A stretch of DNA of 64,000 nucleotides from Lampris incognitus (GCF_029633865.1 NC_079219.1:10629306-10693305), one strand, 5' to 3'. Counted from the first letter of the stretch, positions 39,700 to 51,062 are shown. Notes: generated by a model from the sequence alone, not told the origin. Program-made: numbers and translations.

Positions 39700-40058
39700 C
39701 GGGACCGACCCGTCCCAGGGAGGTCTTAGTGTGAAGCGGTTCCGCGGAACCTTCAGAAGACGTGATCGCGTCCACAGCAGCAGCTCGCTCCCAGCCTCAC
39801 GCGGAGGCGAAGGCGCGATCGGCGCGACCGAAAGCGTCAGGCCAAACCACGAGCGCACCCCACCCCAACTACAACAGCTGTCCCGGTGGGCGGAGCCACG
39901 GGGCGCCGGGCGCCGTTAATGATCTGGACGCGGAGAAGAGAAAAGAAGAGCGGAGAAGCGAAGAGAAGAGCGGAGAAGAGAAGAGCGGAGAAGAGAAGAG
40001 CGGAGAAGAGAAGCGTGAGGCGGACACGTCTGACACCCTGAAGAACACAGCGGGCCGG
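39700..40058 (+). promoter_or_regulatory. CpG-rich promoter/5'UTR of the S100 gene
   Basis: A dense CpG stretch with a GC box (GTGGGCGGAGCC, about 39885) is followed by a purine-rich 15-bp repeat (GAGAAGAGCGGAGAA, about 39930-40015). No TATA box seen. The first coding exon starts at 40059. An upstream ORF (39919-40041) in another frame ends 17 bases before that ATG. Confidence 0.55.
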
Positions 40059-40070
40059 ATGGAGACCAAG
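40059..40070 (+). CDS. S100 coding exon 1 (METK)
   Basis: ATGGAGACCAAG followed by a GTCAGA donor; phase 0 into YSELE. The frame stays open upstream to an ATG at 39762, so a longer N-terminus is formally possible, but the repeat-coded KEERRSEEKSGEE stretch makes 5'UTR more likely. Confidence 0.55.
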
Positions 40071-43000
40071 GTCAGAGCAGCTCTTCTCTTCTCTTTCCTT
40101 CTCTTTTCTTCTCTTTTCTTCATCACTACGAGCTATCAGGGAGAAACGCGCTTTTAGAGCTGACGTGTGAGTGCGGGGTGGGGGTGAGGGTGGGGGGGGG
40201 GTCGCAGCGTAAGGTTGCGGGGTAAAATGTGCGGCGGGTTTTTAAACGGGCGTTATTTTACTATGACAAGTCGGGTCTGCGGTGGGTTCCCCACCTCCTC
40301 CCCTGAGACCAGTAAGTAAAGAAGTGAGGCAGCTGGCAAGCAGCTGGCAGGGCGCAGCAGGCAGGGCGCAGCAGCGGATGCACCTTAGCTACACCTAAAA
40401 CTCGCCGAAACCCACGCGGGTAAATGTGGCGGTGTGAAAGACCCGCAGACCTGCAGAGGGAAGGACCAGCAACGTTCGCCGGAATCGGTGAAATGTTAAA
40501 AACGTGAGGAAGGTCGACGCACGCACACACCGGCAGGTGCGACGTCCCGCACAGACCCTGTCAGCGGGACGCCACTCCCCCCCCCACCCCACCCCCACCC
40601 AACTTCTGCTTCTTTGCGCTTTTCCACTTAAGAAAACGGAGAAAAAGTGGAAAAACTTCAAGGTTTATTTCAAAACGTAAAAGCTGTCAGGGCCCTGACC
40701 TAACAAGGGCAATATAATGCCGAGTCAAACAAACAAAACGAAAAGAAAGCGCCCTCCGAGGCGGCCTTCTTCCTACCCAGTAAACTCACTCAGCAAACAC
40801 GGGAGCGGCGTGTCTCACGCTCGTAGCCTGATTAACCCCTTCGTCCCCACGCTGGGACGCGGTTTTACACCTTCAGCTCAAACCTCCATCTTGCATCTTA
40901 TCAGAACCACAATCCTGAAGATGAACATCCAAATAAGGGAACTTTTTAGTTATTTACGTGATGTGTTTAAGACAAAAACTAATCTACCAATATCCAAATC
41001 ATGAACCCCCCCCCCCTTTCTCTTTTTCCCCTTTTTGGTTAGTAGTTGATTTGACCAGTTACTAGTGTCTGGTGGGAGTTAACCTGTAAAATGATAGGGT
41101 GCATAATGTTCCTCATTGTCATCATAGCTGCAAAATGAGGAACAAGGCGGGCAGCGGTGACATGTTGTGTCTATTGAGCAGCATGTGACAGATCGAGCTG
41201 GTGGAAGACCCCTACCTGTAATCCTATAGTGCGTCTCCACCATCAAACTCAAAACAGTTTTTTCCGGAGGTGTCAGAACTAAAGCAATGCACTCATCAAT
41301 GCAGTTTTGTCATAGATCTGAAAAACATTACCCGTCAGGATTTTCCTCATGCAATAGATTCCAAATACATTACCCGTCACGAACTGCACGCTACACAGAG
41401 ACGAAATGCATAACCCATCATGACTGAATGAGGCCCAGCACAAAGCGAATGGTGATCTTTTGCCCTTTCAAAGTTCAGGAGTAAAAACAAACCTGTTGGA
41501 AGTTTTCCTAAGGTTTCTGTGGAATAATAGACGCCCCAGGCTACGTTTGTCACTCCTGTACCTACCTTAAGATAGAGGAGGTCTCAAGTGCCCCAGTCCA
41601 CTTTGGTACTATTGGGCAGCCCAACTGAGGACAATGATGTTTTATTTTTCAGATATATCCCCTCCAACTTGGATGAATATTGAAAACTGCTCAGTCACAC
41701 TGCCTCTCCCTCAGTAGTTATACTCAGCAAAAGTCAGAATACTGAAAAAGAATACAAAAAATCCCATAGTTAGAAATATGATTACATTCAGGTAATCAGG
41801 TTAAGAAATATTTGGGCGAAACCCTCTGGCTTTCTCATGCTTCAGTCCAATATGGGCTAACCATTTTTTTCCCACCAGGCAGAGCAGATGCAGGTTTTAT
41901 GAAGTGGATTGAAAAAGGGTCTAAAGGCAATAGGGGACCTCATGGTACCAGATAATGGGACCTTAATATCGTTTGAGGAGTTGTTTGCCAGAGATGATAT
42001 CCCACGCAAGCATTTCTTCAAATACCTGTGGGTGAAAAACTTTATTAGATCACCTCAAAGTCAGGGTTTGTCAATTCCCCCATTATCTATTTTGGAAACA
42101 GAAATGCAAAGCAACTACTTTGGAAATGGTATTATCTCAAAATTTACTAAAACTTAATGCCCGGAGAGAGGGATTTCCCATCGGAGGACTGAGGGCTGAG
42201 TTTGTGCTGAAGCACAAACTCAGACTGTGAATGCTGGGCTCAAATTGCTGCATTAAAACTGGCTGATGAGGACATGTGGGACACCAGAAAAGCTAAATAA
42301 GTATAACAGCGCTATCCTGGACTTGTATATCAGGTGTGGACAGGAGAAAGGGACCTTTTTTCACTGCGTTAAGCTAAGCTAAACAGTTTTGGAGGGAGAT
42401 AAACAAGCTCTGGAGAGCATATTGGGCGTACACTTAACACTTGGCCCCAAGTTTTTCATTTTGGGTTTACAGCCGGATAAACATCATACGCCTAGGACAG
42501 ATACTGCTGCCTCGGGTCTTTGTTTACTGCTTGCAAACAGAGTTATTTCACTCTTTTGGAAGATCAGCAAAACAAAATTCAGGAATCAGGAACAGCAGCA
42601 CTTTGCCATTTCACCTCATGTACTCGCGCACATGAAGTGAAACGAAATGCCATTTCCCCCCAGCCCACAGCAGTGCAACATACAAGGACACATGAACTAC
42701 AAGAACACACATATTCAAACTAACACATATATATCCAAAAAATAAAAAATCACTGTCCAACAAACACCAGCCACGATGACTGCTGGAATCTGCATGGGCT
42801 AGCAGTTAGCCTAGCCTGCCCCGATTACGCGTCCTGTCAGATTAAAAAATTGTCCATAACTTTACCTCTGGAAAAGATTATTAAAGGTGAACAATCGCTC
42901 TTTGAAAAGAGAATGTGGACGGAGGTGATGTGAGGAATGTGGCAGATGAGGTGTAAATGTAAGTGGTGCTCTGCGATTGCTTGAGGTAACTCCTCTACGT

Positions 43001-46000
43001 ACTTGATTATTCTGGTCCATGTGAACCGTGTGTTTGAGCTCGATAATGACGTACAAATAACGAAAGGAAAACATGAATATAACAATAGGGGAACCCTTGT
43101 GAAAAACAGAGAAACTCATTTGAGCTTTATTTATTTATTTATTTTAATTGCTATATGTTTCTATGTTGTTGTTTTTTTATTGTTCCTTGCATTCTGTTAT
43201 TATGCTCCAAACATGTGTTTCTTTGTTGTTGGAAATAATTAAAAAATGTTAATAAAGATATTGCTGGAAAAAAACAAACAACCTGTTGAACATTATATAT
43301 GACAGGATGCAGGTTCAGTCATTGGTTCCGACTAATTTACCACAGACGTTACCACAGACTTTATAGTCGGTCATAAACATTGGCTTTATGACCGTGGCTG
43401 ACACAGTTTTCAGCCTCAAAGGCCTTAAAGGGTGAGAAACATTAAGAGCTAAAAAAAACAAAACCCACGCTAAAAGTGAGCATGGCCGGCTCAGGAAACT
43501 GGGCTCATCTTTGAGGAGGTTGTAGTTGTAGCCACATCCACCACATACTAGGTGTCTTCCTCAACATGCAGTCGCAGTTACGTAATCATACCTTTTGGTT
43601 TGTATCAAATCCTCTAGATCTATGATTTAATCAGTGAAATCTTATCGAATAGTTGATTCGAAGTGTAACATGAACTTTTATTTCATGGCGCTGACCACAG
43701 GCTAATCGCCACACTGTGAGGCAAGAATAAATGATGTTTGCATTTGTATCAAGTGACTGAGATTGTTTTTCTTATGTTTGATTCAAATCGCTCATCCTGT
43801 TAAATCTGTACTACTACCCGGCCTCCCCAGTACTCGGAGTTGGAGCTGGCCCTCAACACGCTGGTGATGAAGTTTCACGAGGCCTCGGCGAACAACTCGC
43901 CCACACTAAACTCCACCCAGTTCAAGACGCTCGTCTCCCAACAACTGCCCACCTACGCCGAGGTAGGAACACTAAAATATTACTTTTTTTTTTTATTTTT
44001 TTATAAATTTATTTCTGATTTTTCCCTTTTTCTCCCAATTTAGTGGCCAATCGATCCCTATTTTAATTCAAACACCCACCCTCGCACTGTATGCGTTCGC
44101 CAACTGCATCTCTCCGGCCGGCAGTCTCGAAGGAGACCGCCTCGCCACTTTCGTGACAAGGCGACTCCAAGCCGAACCACTGTTTTTCCGACACACACAG
44201 AGACGCATTCACGTGACGAACACAAGCCGACTCCGCCCCCCTCCCGAAGACAGCGTTGCCAATGATCGCTGCTTCGTCGAGTCTGGCCATAGTCGGATCT
44301 GACGAGACCGGGGCGCGAACCCCAGTCCCCAGTGGGCAACTGCATCGACACAGAGCCGATGCTTAGACCGCTACACCACCGCGGACCGGAACACTAAAAT
44401 ATTACTGACAGATCATATCCCCAAACAACTCGCTTCAAGTACTAAATAACAATAAAAACCTGATGACAAATAATGAAGCCTGATGTAGATTTCATGTCCA
44501 AATAAAGGACTGCAGATCCAACCTCTGACGATAGCACCAGCAAACATCAACAAGGCAGAGGAGCACTCTTGTAGTCCAGGGATGTAACATTACCATCATA
44601 GTTTGTTTTTCTTTTTTGCAAAATCACTCGTAAAAAGTCACGAACATGTTGAAACATGGAGGCCTAGTGAAGACACTAGTGTCAGAAAGCATCGCTGACG
44701 GCCTCACTTACACCTCTGCTTGGATGAGGAAATGACACCTCCAGGTCAGCTTATCCAAAACAGAGCAAGTAGTTACTTCTGCTAATGCCACTGTGGATCA
44801 GTATCGGTACATCACCGTTCAAGTCGTCTAGTTCTGCAAAGAGCCTTGGTGTGACGTTTGACAATGCACTATCATACTTAGATCACATCGCGGCTGTCTC
44901 CCACTCTTGTCGCTTCACTTGATATAACATCTGCAAAATCAGACCTTACCTGTCACAACACGCTGCCCAGCTCTTGGTCCAGGCTCTAGTTCTCTTATGG
45001 CTAGACTACTGCAATGCAGTTCTGGCTGGCCTTCCTGCCTGTGCAATCCAACCACTCTAAAGAATCCAGAATGATGCTTCACACTTGGTCTTCAGCCTCT
45101 CGGTGTGCAGGTCACTACTCTCTTTCCATCCTCACCTTGGCTTCCAGTTGCCGCTCTCATAAAGTTCAAACCTTCTCATTGAGATTCCAGGCAGTTCACA
45201 GAACTGCATCTAGCTACCTGCAATCCTGTATCTTCGATCTCGATCTCTTCACACTGCCTCTGGTAGCCTACCATCTGTCCCATCTGACAAGCTTTAGATC
45301 CAGATTTTTCTCTCACCTAGCTCCTCAGTGGTGGAATGACCCCATCAGAACAACCGACTCACTTACCTCCCTCAAGAAATGCCTTAAAACCTTCCTCCCT
45401 AAGGCTTACCCTTAATGACCTCTGGTTGCAGGTGTATTTACCTGGGACCTGGCACTGGCTGCCACTGTTGCGTCATATTAAACACCGTTTTCTGGCGTCT
45501 ACTCTAAAGCCCTTTTCTACTTGCATTTGCTTGCCTCACTGCTTTATTGGAGTTTGCACTTGATTTTCCTTTGTTCTATTGCCTCCTAATCTATTGCGCA
45601 CACAGATTTATTGTCTTGGCTAGGATACAACTACTGTGCATCACTACTATTCCAGTTCCTACACTTGTTTCCTGTTGCTAATTACTCATTTCCTGGTAAT
45701 TTGCTTTGCATAAAAAACGTCCGCAATGTGACTAAATGTAACGACATCATATTTCATTTCTATTTATATCATACAATACATTTTATAAGCAGAATAATCT
45801 AAAAACCCTAATCCGTAAGGGAAAATAAATGGAATCAGATGTGGCCTGAGAGCCCTGAAATAACAACACTTTTCGGGGGCTGTACTGAATAACACCGGCT
45901 AGAGACTTTTTATCCATTTTCAGTAGAAACTCTTACGTCACCCATGTTGGCACCATTGTCTTCCAATTCACCTGCACAGGGTGAGAGACTGAAGGTCCCC

Positions 46001-49000
46001 ACCCTGCAGACACTTCCTGACAGAGATCAGGAAGTGTCTGCAGGTTGTAAAGATATTTACAGCCTGCGGACACTAGACATTGTAATGAGGACATCAGACA
46101 CCATCTCTGCTTTCGCCGTGTTATCTATTTGTGTTACTTTTCAATACCCCATAAGGCTTGTAGCAACATGCAGCGACACAAAATCTGTTTGGACTAAAAC
46201 GTGTTTTTAAAAAGTAACAAACCTCCCAAACTTGCTTTGCCATAAATGAATCTGTGGCAGGCGGATGTTTCCCTGACACCTAGTAGTCATTTCCCCACAG
46301 ACAATAGTTATCCAGACATCAGAATGTACCTGGCAATGCCGAGCAACACCATTCTGCGGTCATTCGGTTTCTGCCAAACATTTGGAAAAGAGAGAAAGAC
46401 CATCTGGTAGATAATAACAACCTATGTTACTCGTTGACAGGCTAATGGCAGACAGACAGACAGACAGACGGATAGATAGACAGACTTAGATCTTTTTTAT
46501 TGCCATGCAACAATGTTGGTGGTAATTGTTTTGGTACAAGATGGCGGCTCAGTTCCAGTGCAAAAAGAGAGAGCGATAACATTCAGGTTGGTACATGGGC
46601 TCTTGTAGCAAGAGGGGCACTGGGTTAGGGTTAGAAGAACCCTTTTCGGTCTGGATCCCAAATGAACATGTTATTTTGGATGTGCCACATAACCACGAGT
46701 GGATAATGGAGAAAATCTGCCACCTACAAATGTACTTTGAGCCACCAGAATAGCACAGAGCAATGCAAGGTAGATGAAATGATGGTATTCGAACAAGTTT
46801 CTGACACATTCATGTCAGAAACACAATTTATTTTACATCTATGCTGAGCAAGTTTGTTGAACTCTTTAATAAAATTCCCTCCCCGGTATTTTCTTTCGAT
46901 AACCCCATACCATGCATTCTGCACAAACTTTATCAGATTGTGCAATTTTTGCATTATTTTTTTCCCCTCTTTTTCTCCCAAATTGTATCCGACCAATTAC
47001 CCCACTCTTCCGAGCTGTCCCGGTCGCTGCTCCACCCACTCTGCCGATCCGGGGAGGGCTGCAGACTACCACATGCCTCCTCCCATACATGTGGAGTCAC
47101 CAGCCGTTTCTTTTCACCCGACAGTGAGGAGTTTCACGGATGATCCGCTGTGGCGACCCCTAACAGGAGCAGCTGAAAGTAGTAGTAGTAGGAGTGATCA
47201 AGTTTCACCAGGGGGACGTAGCACGTGGGAGGATAACGCTATTCCCCCCAGTTCCCCCACCCCCCCGACCGACCCACAGGAGGCGCTAGTGCAGCGACCA
47301 GGACACACACCCACATCCGGCTCCCCAACTGCAGACATTGCCAATTGTGTCTGTAGGGATGCCTGTCCAAGCCAGAAATAACTTGGGGATTCGAACCGGC
47401 GATCCCCATGTTGGTAGGCAACGGAGTAGACCGCTACGCTACCCGGACGGCCGGCATTTCTTTTCCAATGCCTTCTGAATCATTTGCATTTAGACCGTTT
47501 AGCTCAGAGCAAATCACAGGGAAACGAGTTCCCCATCCAAAGGCACGGAGAGACAGAGCAATCATGAAGGATAGAACAGTGACAGATGGAGAGAGGCCTG
47601 TGATGGAGAGGCCTGTGATGGAGAGGCCTGTGATGGAGAGGCCTGTGATAGAGAGGCCTGTGATGGAGAGGCCTGTGATAAAGAGGCCTGTGATAGAGAG
47701 GCCTGTGATAGAGAGGCCTGTGATGGAGAGGCCTGTGATGGAGAGGCCTGTGATAAAGAGGCCTGTGATGGAGAGGCCTGTGATAGAGAGGCCTGTGATA
47801 GAGAGGCCTGTGATGGAGAGGCCTGTGATAGAGAGGCCTGTGATGGAGAGGTCTGTGATGGAGAGGCCTGTGATAGAGAGGCCTGTGATAGAGAGGCCTG
47901 TGATGGAGAGGCCTGTGATGGAGAGGTCTGTGATGGAGAGGCCTGTGATGGAGAGGCCTGTGATAGAGAGGCCTGTGATAGAGAGGCCTGTGATGGAGAG
48001 GTCTGTGATGGAGAGGCCTGTGATAGAGAGGCCTGTGATGGAGAGGCCTGTGATGGAGATGCCTGTGATAAAGAGGCCTGTGATGGAGAGGCCTGTGATG
48101 GAGAGGCCTGTGATAAAGAGGCCTGTGATAGAGGCCTATGATGGAGAGGCCTGTGATGGAGAGGCCTGTGATGGAGAGGCCTGTGATAAAGAGGCCTGTG
48201 ATAGAGGCCTATGATGGAGAGGCCTGTGATGGAGAGGCCTGTGATGGAGAGGCCTGTGATAGAGAGGCTTGTGATGGAGAGGCCTGTGATGGAGAGGCCT
48301 GTGATAGAGAGGCCTGTGATAGAGAGGCCTGTGATAAGAGAGGCCTGTGATGGAGAGGCCTGTGATGGAGAGGCCTGTGATAGAGAGGCTTGTGATGGAG
48401 AGGCCTGTGATGGAGAGGCCTGTGATAGAGAGGCCTGTGATGGAGAGGCCTGTGATAAGAGAGGCCTGTGATGGAGAGGCCTGTGATGGAGAGGCCTGTG
48501 ATAGAGAGGCCTGTGATGGAGAGGCCTGTGATAGAGGCCTGTGATAGAGAGGCCTGTGATGGAGAGGCCTGTGATAAAGAGGCCTGTGATGGAGAGGCCT
48601 GTGATGGAGAGGCCTGTGATAGAGAGGCCTGTGATGGAGAGGCCTGTGATAAAGAGGCCTGTGATGGAGAGGACTGTGATAGAGAGGCCTGTGATGGAGA
48701 GGCCTGTGATAAAGAGGCCTGTGATAGAGAGGCCTGTGATGGAGAGGCCTGTGATAGAGAGGCCTGTGATGGAGAGGCCTGTGATGGAGAGGCCTGTGAT
48801 AAAGAGGCCTGTGATGGAGAGGCCTGTGATAGAGAGGCCTGTGATAGAGAGGCCTGTGATGGAGCAACACGTTTCTTACATTTTGTATGAGATGTTACAA
48901 TAAATGAAGTGATTAATCTCAAGTCCGGTTGATTTTTACGTAAAGCTTTATTTCAGTATGTTCAGACAGTGACACAAGATTGAACCCAGAGCAGCCTCAC

Positions 49001-49227
49001 TGTAACCTGTCAGACACAGAGGTGGTGTAAAACGTTCTCCCTCTCCCTCTCTATTCCAGACAATCAATGGCGCAGACGGCCTCAATCAGATCCTCAAGCA
49101 GATGGGTGTGGAGAACGGACAGGCCATCACCTTTAACAACTTCTGGACTTTGATCCAGAAGGTGGCACACCACCAGTTCGACACGAAGCTTCAAGAAAAC
49201 GTCAAGTGCACCTGCCTGCTGCAGTGA
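40059..49227 (+). CDS. S100-family EF-hand protein with C-terminal CaaX box (3 coding exons, 103 aa)
   Basis: Exons 40059-40070 (METK), 43831-43962 and 49060-49227 join in phase 0. S100 proteins are small dimeric helix-loop-helix proteins that bind target peptides, usually after calcium binding. Seen: YSELELALNTLVMKFHEAS (helix I), a pseudo-EF loop ending in Gln instead of the usual acidic residue, LVSQQLPTYAE (hinge side), and a second loop GVENGQAITFNNFW lacking the Asp-x-Asn/Asp-x-Asp ligands. Degenerate loops and length place it near the S100A13/A14/A16 group; I do not assign a symbol. The protein ends VKCTCLLQ: Cys100-Leu-Leu-Gln is a CaaX motif with a further Cys98, suggesting prenylation and membrane anchoring. 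Splicing matches S100 genes, in which one intron separates the two EF-hands. The N-terminal exon is the least certain part. Confidence 0.85.
40080..41870. other. S100 intron 1, no further gene recognised
   Basis: CpG-rich for the first 500 bases (promoter island continuation), then AT-rich without supportable exons. Confidence 0.4.
41880..42590 (+). pseudogene. L1/Tx1-type LINE, C-terminal remnant
   Basis: Plus strand: ISFEELFARDDIPRKHFFKY, LPPLSILE-like SIPPLSILETEMQ, and a following segment at about 42390-42640 with frameshifts. This is the typical region after the RT in L1/Tx1 LINEs (S-F-E-E-L ... F-x-Y-L ... ). Confidence 0.6.
42595..42845 (-). repeat. Copy of the unclassified dispersed repeat (see 37680)
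   Basis: Reverse-complement match: hairpin TTTCACCTCATG...CATGAAGTGAAA, CACTGTCCAACAAACACCAG, then GCAGTTAGCCTAGCCTGCCC. Confidence 0.65.
42850..43825. other. S100 intron 1, possible further LINE debris
   Basis: No exon seen. A T-rich tract at 43120-43250 resembles an L1-type 3' region (ends AATAAAGATATTG at 43250). Confidence 0.35.
43831..43962 (+). CDS. S100 coding exon 2 (first EF-hand)
   Basis: Acceptor cctccccag, donor gtagga; 44 codons, YSELELAL ... LPTYAE. A SINE B copy is inserted only about 30 bases after the donor. Confidence 0.9.
43990..44392 (-). mobile_element. tRNA-derived SINE family B
   Basis: Same element as 23050-23410; the minus-strand head reads GTGGTGTAGCGGTCTAAGCA and CTGGGGTTCGCGCCCCGGTC. 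Flanking GGAACACTAAAATATTACT at 43966 and GGAACACTAAAATATTACTG at 44387 is a target duplication of about 18 bp. Confidence 0.92.
44830..45425 (+). pseudogene. L2-type LINE 3' fragment
   Basis: Plus strand, with many frameshifts: LLWLDYCNAVLAGLPACAIQ, then HTASGSL-like parts and HLAPQWWNDPIRTTDSLTSL..KKCLKTFL. These are the C-terminal motifs of L2/CR1-type reverse transcriptase ORFs. Confidence 0.75.
45430..46950. other. S100 intron 2, no gene recognised; one perfect hairpin
   Basis: No exon seen. At about 46004-46045 CTGCAGACACTTCCTGA and TCAGGAAGTGTCTGCAG form a 17-bp perfect stem with a 6-base loop. Short GACA/GATA repeats lie at about 46450-46485. Confidence 0.45.
46960..47453 (-). mobile_element. 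SINE family A copy, interrupted by an RTE 3' end
   Basis: Minus-strand copy with A/G-rich tail side at 46960, tRNA head at about 47350-47450 (GATTCGAACCGGCGATCCCC on +). About 70 extra bases at 47138-47208 are not SINE. Confidence 0.87.
47139..47192 (+). mobile_element. 53-bp RTE LINE 3' end, extremely 5'-truncated
   Basis: GATGATCCGCTGTGGCGACC then CCTAACAGGAGCAGCTGAAA and (GTA)n equals the terminal 3' end of the RTE element at 32240-34563. It is flanked by AGTGAGGAGTTTCAC and AGTGATCAAGTTTCAC, an imperfect target duplication within the SINE. Confidence 0.82.
47588..48866. repeat. 15-bp minisatellite, about 85 units, with higher-order structure
   Basis: The unit GAGGCCTGTGATGGA varies mainly at the last codon-sized position (GGA, AGA or AAA), and each unit carries an AGGCCT site. 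Because 15 is a multiple of 3, long repeat-coded frames are open on both strands; I regard them as non-genic. Blocks recur: GATAAAGAGGCCTGTGATAG then AGGCCTATG at about 48113 and 48185 (72-bp period), and AGAGAGGCTTGTGATGG blocks at about 48260 and 48383 (about 122-bp period), showing segmental expansion. Confidence 0.95.
49060..49227 (+). CDS. S100 coding exon 3 (second EF-hand, CaaX end)
   Basis: Acceptor ctattccag; TINGADGLNQILKQMGVENG ... VKCTCLLQ, stop TGA at 49225-49227. Helix III and IV hydrophobics (LNQILKQM; FNNFWTLIQKVA) are intact although the calcium loop is not. Confidence 0.9.
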   Translation, partial: TINGADGLNQILKQMGVENGQAITFNNFWTLIQKVAHHQFDTKLQENVKCTCLLQ

Positions 49228-49288
49228 CCCCCGCCGAGGCACCACGAAAACACCGCCAAAGTTCCCGCAACAACTCAATGTTTTAAAA

Positions 49289-49294
49289 AATAAA
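49289..49294 (+). terminator. Polyadenylation signal of the S100 gene
   Basis: AATAAA 62 bases after the stop codon, the usual distance for short S100 3'UTRs. Confidence 0.75.
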
Positions 49295-49299
49295 GTTAT

Positions 49300-50340
49300 C
49301 AATACCTGGACTCATTTCTCTGATTGAGTTACATCTAGTCCTGTTCTCCGGTCTCTGAACGCCGCCCATGTTTTACCACCGGGGTGCAGGTCTAAGCCAG
49401 CCGTTTCTACAAATGGTGTTTTATACTGTGTAGTCACACCAACGGGCTCATAAAAGACAATGGGTCTCAGCTTATACTGGACATCAGCTTGGATTAGGAA
49501 TTTAAATTTGCAACAACTCAGCACAAATATTTATGTTCTCTTCATTAATAAAAGTGTCACCATTTTTGATACGAATTGAGTTGTGCATTTTTAATGAACC
49601 CGTTGTCGTCAATCTGCTGAACATTAAGGCCTCAATGAGGTTTTCCAGACAGTTCAATTGTGGAGACTTCCATGATGCGTGTTAACGCTTATCAGTTCAA
49701 TTACAGAAAGCTGAATCAGCTCACGTGGACGCCATGTTTACTGAGAGAAACCCGTCTCTCACATGTTGTGTGTCCAGATGAACTGATTCAACTCGGAGTT
49801 TCTTACCTGGCTTATTGAGCATGCATGAAGGCACCGTCAGTTCAATATTCTCATGTCTAATTAGTGATAGAAAATAGGATCCAATATTTCAAAATGTGAA
49901 TTACTTGCTCCTCAAAATGTGATTTTGCACTCATTTTTTCAATTTTCAAAATTTTTGTATTATAGTTTGAAAATGGAGAATTACAAAATTTTGTGCCCGA
50001 GTTAAAAGTTTTTCCCTCACAAGAAGCTGTGGGCTAAACACAGTGGGCATTTCTGCCGGGGGGGGGGGGGGGTACCTGACAACGCAGGAAGCTAAACTTT
50101 ATTCTTATGGGTGTGTGTGTCAGCTGGTCCTACCCGCATGGAGGCAGCCAGTTTGCCCTGAAGCCACTGCAACTAGTGGAGCTGTGCCAGAACTGCAGCC
50201 GAAAGCACAGGAAGGGCTCCTTCCGGCCAATTTCTCCAAAAACATCCATTCATTTTTTTTTTTTTTCCAATCTTTTTTTTTCTTCTTCCCCCAATGTCAA
50301 ACTTGGCATAAATGTTAGTCTTATCACACAAATGCCCCCC
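49300..50340. other. Intergenic; one unassigned coding-looking stretch
   Basis: At 50107-50245 (+) the frame reads VSWSYPHGGSQFALKPLQLV and ELCQNCSRKHRKGSF, with balanced composition and a Cys-x2-Cys pair. I cannot name the family, and no clear start or splice sites bound it. The rest shows nothing. Confidence 0.3.
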
Positions 50341-50369
50341 CCCCCCCATGAATCGTGATCATGACTTAA

Positions 50370-50590
50370 GCCGGGGGTTCCCTTCGACGGGAGGTTTTTA
50401 AAGAAATTATTTTTTTTAGGCAGATGATCTGTGTCTGTATTGGGAAATGAGTGTGTACAAAATACTGACAGAAAATGAAAAATTAATGAATCACTTTTTA
50501 GTCGTACATTGCAATAATAATGTATGGTTTCACAAAATCCCCCGGCACGCCAGCGTGCCGCAGCACACCATTTGGGAACCTGGTACTTAA
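50370..50590. mobile_element. MITE-like inverted-repeat element
   Basis: Ends CCGGGGGTTCCC and GGGAACCTGG with an AT-rich interior, including the GGCACGCCAGCGTGCC palindrome at 50542. Confidence 0.45.
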
Positions 50591-51062
50591 GCACCATCAG
50601 CAGTGCTCTTGTGCACCTTACCATTCATTTGTGCACGAGCCACTTTTGACGAACATAATTCAAGGTGCACTCCTGAAACTGTAACCATTACATATTGTAT
50701 TTACGACATGGATAAAATATCCACGGAATATGGATAAAAATATGGAATCTCAGTTAAAAATTGTCCTAGAAATACACAATCTAAGTGGGTTAAAATACGA
50801 TTTTATAAACTAACTTCCCGATTTTCTGTGACCTCCATAATATTTCAAGCACATTTGATCAATTTTATTATTTTTCAGGTGTTTTCCGTGACTGTATCAC
50901 TAGTCTATGAATTTCCAGGTTTTCCAGGATGTGTGGGTACCCAGCTTTACTCCGCAGCAGCTGTTCAGGGGGTCTCTCTCTTTACAGTGATGTTAGTACA
51001 ACATTGTAAACAGTACACTGACTTCAGGTCAGACAGAAACACTGCAGAACCAGGTCTTATAC

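Noticed and set aside
47588..48922. Long open frames of ERPVM/HHRPLY type over the minisatellite as a repeat protein gene
   Set aside because: All are translations of a 15-bp tandem repeat that is open on both strands; no splice sites, promoter or non-repeat domain supports a gene.
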